In this document: piece after piece, positions 41,478-43,906 of the stretch
Position numbering within the stretch: position 1 is the first letter of the stretch
Layout of the letters: each line of letters opens with the position of its first letter
Origin: Candidatus Methylomirabilis sp.
GTDB lineage: Bacteria > Methylomirabilota > Methylomirabilia > Methylomirabilales > JACPAU01
Assembly: GCA_036000645.1 (NCBI GenBank)
Contig: DASYVA010000226.1
Span: forward strand, 1-43,906
Direction of reading: 5' to 3'
Length of the DNA: 43,906 nucleotides
Made by a program: the position numbers and the translations under genes
Notes under the pieces: generated by a model
Told to the model about the DNA's origin: nothing
The model's input: the letters and a program-made list of their open reading frames with translations, nothing else
Database searches by the model: none

Positions 41478-42038
41478 GTGCACGAACCAGACGAGGTGCT
41501 CCTGACCCGCCTCCGGGCGGGGGATGCCAGCGCCTTCGAGGGGATGGTCCGCACCTACCAGCGGAACCTCTACCGGCTGGCCTACCGGTTCACCCGGAAC
41601 ATGGAGGACGCGAAAGACCTGGCCCAGGAGGCCTTCCTCAGGGCCCACCGCGCGCTGTCCCGCTTCGATGGCCGCTCGAGCCTGTACACCTGGCTCTACC
41701 GGATCACCCTGAACCTCTGCCTCAATCACCGGCGGGGACGAGGCCCGGAAGAGACGGTTGAAGCGGGAGGGTTGGCCGACCCGGCGCCCGGGGCGCTCGA
41801 GGCCCTGGTGGAAGCCGAGCGGCAGGCCGCAGTGGCGGCTGCCATAGCGAGCCTCCCCCCGCAGCAGCGGGCAACGGTCATCCTCCGGGTGCAGGAGGGC
41901 CTCCCCCACAAGGCCATTGCCGAGATCCTGGAATGCTCGGAGGGAACGGTGAAGGCCAACTTCTTCCACGCGGTCCGGAACCTGCGGGCACGGCTCCAGC
42001 GATACGGGGCAGGAGAGGGATGCGATGCGATGCGATGA
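41478..42038 (+). CDS. ECF-type RNA polymerase sigma factor (RpoE-like)
   Basis: A 186-residue sigma factor. Region 2 (about residues 10-80) has YRLAYRFTRNMEDAKDLAQE, FLRAHRALSRFDGRSSLYTW and LYRITLNLCLNHRR. Region 4 (about 115-175) has LPPQQRATVILRVQEGLPHK and AIAEILECSEGTVKANFFHA. No region 1 or 3. The GTG at 41478 is preferred: GGGAGGGG lies four bases upstream and the protein then begins as ECF factors do; longer starts would add a Gly/Arg tail. The stop overlaps the anti-sigma gene through a GATGC repeat. Confidence 0.94.
   Translation: MHEPDEVLLTRLRAGDASAFEGMVRTYQRNLYRLAYRFTRNMEDAKDLAQEAFLRAHRALSRFDGRSSLYTWLYRITLNLCLNHRRGRGPEETVEAGGLADPAPGALEALVEAERQAAVAAAIASLPPQQRATVILRVQEGLPHKAIAEILECSEGTVKANFFHAVRNLRARLQRYGAGEGCDAMR
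42019..42037. repeat. GATGC tandem repeat at the sigma/anti-sigma junction
   Basis: Three GATGC units plus a partial fourth (GATG) run from 42019 into the sigma stop. They create ATGs at 42020, 42025, 42030 and 42035 in all three frames. Loss or gain of one 5-bp unit would change the end of the sigma factor and its overlap with the anti-sigma start. Confidence 0.8.
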
Positions 42039-42525
42039 GGTCCAGGCTCTCTTGATCGAGGCGGCCGACGGGAGCCTGCCCGGCCCGCTGCGGGCCGAGA
42101 TGGAAGGGCACCTGGCCGCCTGCCCCGCCTGCCGGGCCGAGGCGGGCGCCCTCCGGGAGCTGCTGCAGGCGGCAGCCGCGGACCCGGTGCCGGAGCCCCC
42201 GGCTCCCTACTGGGCGGCGGCGCGGCAGGACCTGGCCCGGCGCCTCGGCCTCAAGCCGCCGCCCTCCTCCCGGCCGGCCGGCTTCCTGCCCCGGCGCGCG
42301 TGGGTCCTGGGGGGAGCTGCCGCCGCCCTCCTCCTTGCCCTCGCCGCCGCCTTCCTGGCCGGCCGAGGCCCCGCGCCCCTCGCTCCGACCGCCCCGAGCC
42401 CGGAAGAGCTCGCCCTCCTCCGCAACCTCGAGGTCGTCCAGGACCTCGAGCTCCTGGAGCAGGTGGACATCCTGGAGCACTACGAGCTGCTGCGCACCTT
42501 CGTCCAGGAGGGCCGGGCCACATGA
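42025..42525 (+). CDS. zinc-finger (ZAS) anti-sigma factor, membrane-anchored
   Basis: A 166-residue protein. The zinc-containing anti-sigma motif is His29-x3-Cys33-x2-Cys36 (EGHLAACPACRAEA), followed by an amphipathic helix that would hold the sigma factor. One transmembrane helix (about 92-112) follows a basic turn. The extracytoplasmic tail has a Glu/Leu-rich helix (LALLRNLEVVQDLELLEQ). Start at ATG 42025 gives MRCDEVQALL, usual for zf-HC2 proteins, with AGGAGAGGG upstream. It overlaps both neighbours, as expected for a sigma/anti-sigma operon. Confidence 0.92.
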   Translation: MRCDEVQALLIEAADGSLPGPLRAEMEGHLAACPACRAEAGALRELLQAAAADPVPEPPAPYWAAARQDLARRLGLKPPPSSRPAGFLPRRAWVLGGAAAALLLALAAAFLAGRGPAPLAPTAPSPEELALLRNLEVVQDLELLEQVDILEHYELLRTFVQEGRAT

Positions 42526-43106
42526 GGCGGACCCTGGGCCGGGTGTTCCGGGCGGCCATCGGTCTGGCCGGCGCCCTCCTCCTGGCAGAGGCCACGTGCG
42601 CGCCGCTCCTCCTACCGGACGCGCGGGCGGAGTCCCCGCCCGCCACCGCGCCCCTGGCGCCGGACGACCGTGCGCGGCTCGAGGAGGCGTGGCAACGGTG
42701 GCGGAGCCTCCCCCCCGAGGAGCGCGTCCGGATCCGCCGGAACTTCGAGCGATGGCAGCACCTCAGCCCCGAAGAGCGGGAGGCCGTCCGGGACCGGCAG
42801 GAAGCGCTGCGCCGCCTCAGTCCGGCGGAGCGGGAGCGTCTCCGGGAGAACCTGCGACGGTGGGAGGGGTTGAGCGACGCGGAACGGGAGGCCCTCCGGA
42901 GAACCCTCCGGGCCTGGCAGGCCCTGCCGCCGGAGGAACGCCTGCGGCTCCGGGAGGAGTGGCGGGAGTTCCGGGACCGCAGCCCCGCGGAGCGGCGACG
43001 CCTGCGGGAGACCCTGCGGGGAACGCGGGAGCGGGGCCGACCGGGCCCCCGGCAGAATCCCCCGGGGCAGGGGGCGCCCGGACGCCGGCGGCCGGAGGAG
43101 CCCTGA
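42522..43106 (+). CDS. DUF3106-type periplasmic helical repeat protein
   Basis: A 194-residue exported protein: signal peptide to about residue 36, then five or six copies of a 12-residue-core repeat such as LSPEEREAVRDR, LSPAERERLREN, LSDAEREALRRT and LPPEERLRLREE, and a Gly/Pro/Arg-rich tail. This is the DUF3106 pattern, a highly charged helical array with no enzyme motif. ATG 42522 overlaps the anti-sigma stop (ATGA). Its place as third gene suggests a periplasmic sensor or effector of the sigma factor pathway, comparable in position, not in sequence, to RseB. Function unknown. Confidence 0.85.
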   Translation: MRRTLGRVFRAAIGLAGALLLAEATCAPLLLPDARAESPPATAPLAPDDRARLEEAWQRWRSLPPEERVRIRRNFERWQHLSPEEREAVRDRQEALRRLSPAERERLRENLRRWEGLSDAEREALRRTLRAWQALPPEERLRLREEWREFRDRSPAERRRLRETLRGTRERGRPGPRQNPPGQGAPGRRRPEEP

Positions 43107-43111
43107 GGCCG

Positions 43112-43906
43112 CTACCCCTCCCAACCCTCGACGAGGGCGGCACACAGGAGCGGGAGGAGGAGCTCGTGGTGGCCGGTGAGGGCGTACCCCTGCCCGGCCC
43201 CGCCGGCCACCGGCCGCCGGACGACGTTCTGGGTCGGGCGGTAGTGCTGCAGGAAATCACAATTGACGGTGGTGAAGTCGGTCACCGGATGTCCGGCGTT
43301 CCGGGCCACGGTGAGGGCCTTCACGAACACCTCGGGGAGCAGGACGGCCGAACCCAGATTGAGGTACACCCCGCCCCCGCCCATCGCCGCCACGACAGCC
43401 GTGAGGAGGTGGAAGTCCCTGAGCGTCGCTTCCCCGACCGCGGCCCCGTCGCAGGAGGGATGCATGTGGACGATGTCGGTCCCGATGGCGACGTGCACGG
43501 TGGCCGGGCACTGCAGGCGGGTAGCCGCCGCGAAGAGACTGAGCCCCTCGTGCGGCATCTTCAGGGCTCGGATCTTCTCCCCGAGCGCGCGGCCGAATCC
43601 CCAGCCCTTCGCCCGCCCCTCCAGCACCGCCTGGTTGATGACCTCCCCCGTCTCGGCGGCCATCCCGAACTCCCCGGCCGCCACCCCCGCCTCCACCTCC
43701 TCAGAGGTAAAGCCGGCGTACGCCAGCTCGAAGTCGTGGATGGCGCAGGCGCCATTCATGGCCAAAGCCGTGAGGAGGCCCCGCTCCATCAGGTCGATGA
43801 GATGGGGGGAGCAGCCGACCTTGATGACGTGCCCCCCCAGGCCGGCGATGACCGGCTTGTTGCGTCGGCGCGCCGCCAGGACCGCGCGGACCACCGCGCG
43901 GAAGTC
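43112..43906 (-). CDS. deoxyhypusine synthase-like protein (5' end outside window)
   Basis: 264 residues are visible, open to the right edge. AGLGGHVIKVGCSPHLIDLM, ERGLLTALAMNGACAIHDFE, AYAGFTSEEV, EFGMAAETG, HPSCDGAAVGEATLRDFHLL and GGGGVYLNLGSAVLLPEVF follow the bacterial branch of the deoxyhypusine synthase (DHS) family, NAD-dependent aminobutyl transferases. Bacteria lack eIF5A, so these homologues probably act on small polyamines (homospermidine synthase-like) or other substrates. The stop is 5 bases from the convergent DUF3106 stop. The N-terminal NAD-binding part is not visible. Confidence 0.8.
   Translation of the reverse strand, partial: DFRAVVRAVLAARRRNKPVIAGLGGHVIKVGCSPHLIDLMERGLLTALAMNGACAIHDFELAYAGFTSEEVEAGVAAGEFGMAAETGEVINQAVLEGRAKGWGFGRALGEKIRALKMPHEGLSLFAAATRLQCPATVHVAIGTDIVHMHPSCDGAAVGEATLRDFHLLTAVVAAMGGGGVYLNLGSAVLLPEVFVKALTVARNAGHPVTDFTTVNCDFLQHYRPTQNVVRRPVAGGAGQGYALTGHHELLLPLLCAALVEGWEG

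Overview
This is a dense, very GC-rich bacterial chromosome segment (by eye about 70% G+C). It holds about 38 protein genes on both strands, short gaps, and many stop/start overlaps of the ATGA, GTGA or TGATG type. I see no rRNA, tRNA, insertion sequence, phage gene or CRISPR array. Envelope genes (SurA-like chaperones, lipoproteins, FtsEX with an EnvC-like activator, a heptose-type adenylyltransferase, LytM and SLT enzymes) point to a diderm. GC content, gene content and style suggest an uncultured deep-branching phylum such as Rokubacteria/NC10 (Methylomirabilota). The taxonomy is inference only.

Layout. 1-4.2 kb: the end of a patatin-like lipase, an MltD-like transglycosylase, lexA with a palindromic operator inside its promoter, and three small envelope genes. 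4.2-8.6 kb: the most interesting region. A four-gene minus-strand operon encodes a two-part AAA+ protein, a JAMM (JAB) peptidase, a ThiF/E1-like adenylating enzyme and a beta-grasp ubiquitin-like protein. A second AAA+ ATPase on the plus strand meets it tail to tail and ends in GQYL, like the proteasome-docking tail of actinobacterial Mpa. 8.6-11 kb: a LytM peptidase, a lipoprotein carrying a Cox11-like copper domain, and an unknown small protein. 11.1-15.1 kb: the MoxR / DUF58 / transglutaminase trio. 15.1-19.3 kb: a minus-strand operon Mut7-C, fmt, rsmB, PASTA protein, rpe.

19.3-22.9 kb: an orphan MgtE-type cytosolic sensor (PRC, MgtE_N, CBS), a structured leader, an Nramp-related transporter whose metal site looks magnesium-type, and radC. 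22.9-27.4 kb: one 1509-residue secreted protein (beta-helix, PKD repeats, purple-acid-phosphatase-like domain, more PKD, C-terminal sandwich). Upstream of it lies an AT-rich island with two palindromes 21 bp apart. 27.9-29.3 kb: a TPR/zinc-ribbon protein, an SH3 lipoprotein and a tiny zinc ribbon. 29.7-34.9 kb: ftsE, ftsX, envC-like, ctpA, tsaD. 35-41.3 kb: minus-strand DUF2007, rfaE2-type gene, mfd and two rotamase chaperones. 41.3-43.9 kb: ECF sigma factor, anti-sigma factor, DUF3106 protein, and an edge-truncated deoxyhypusine-synthase-like gene.

Main hypothesis: the 4.2-8.5 kb genes form a self-contained bacterial ubiquitin-like pathway. The JAMM enzyme would trim the Ubl's C-terminal Cys-Ala, the E1-like enzyme would activate the exposed glycine, and the AAA+ proteins would unfold marked substrates, one of them possibly feeding a proteasome-like chamber.
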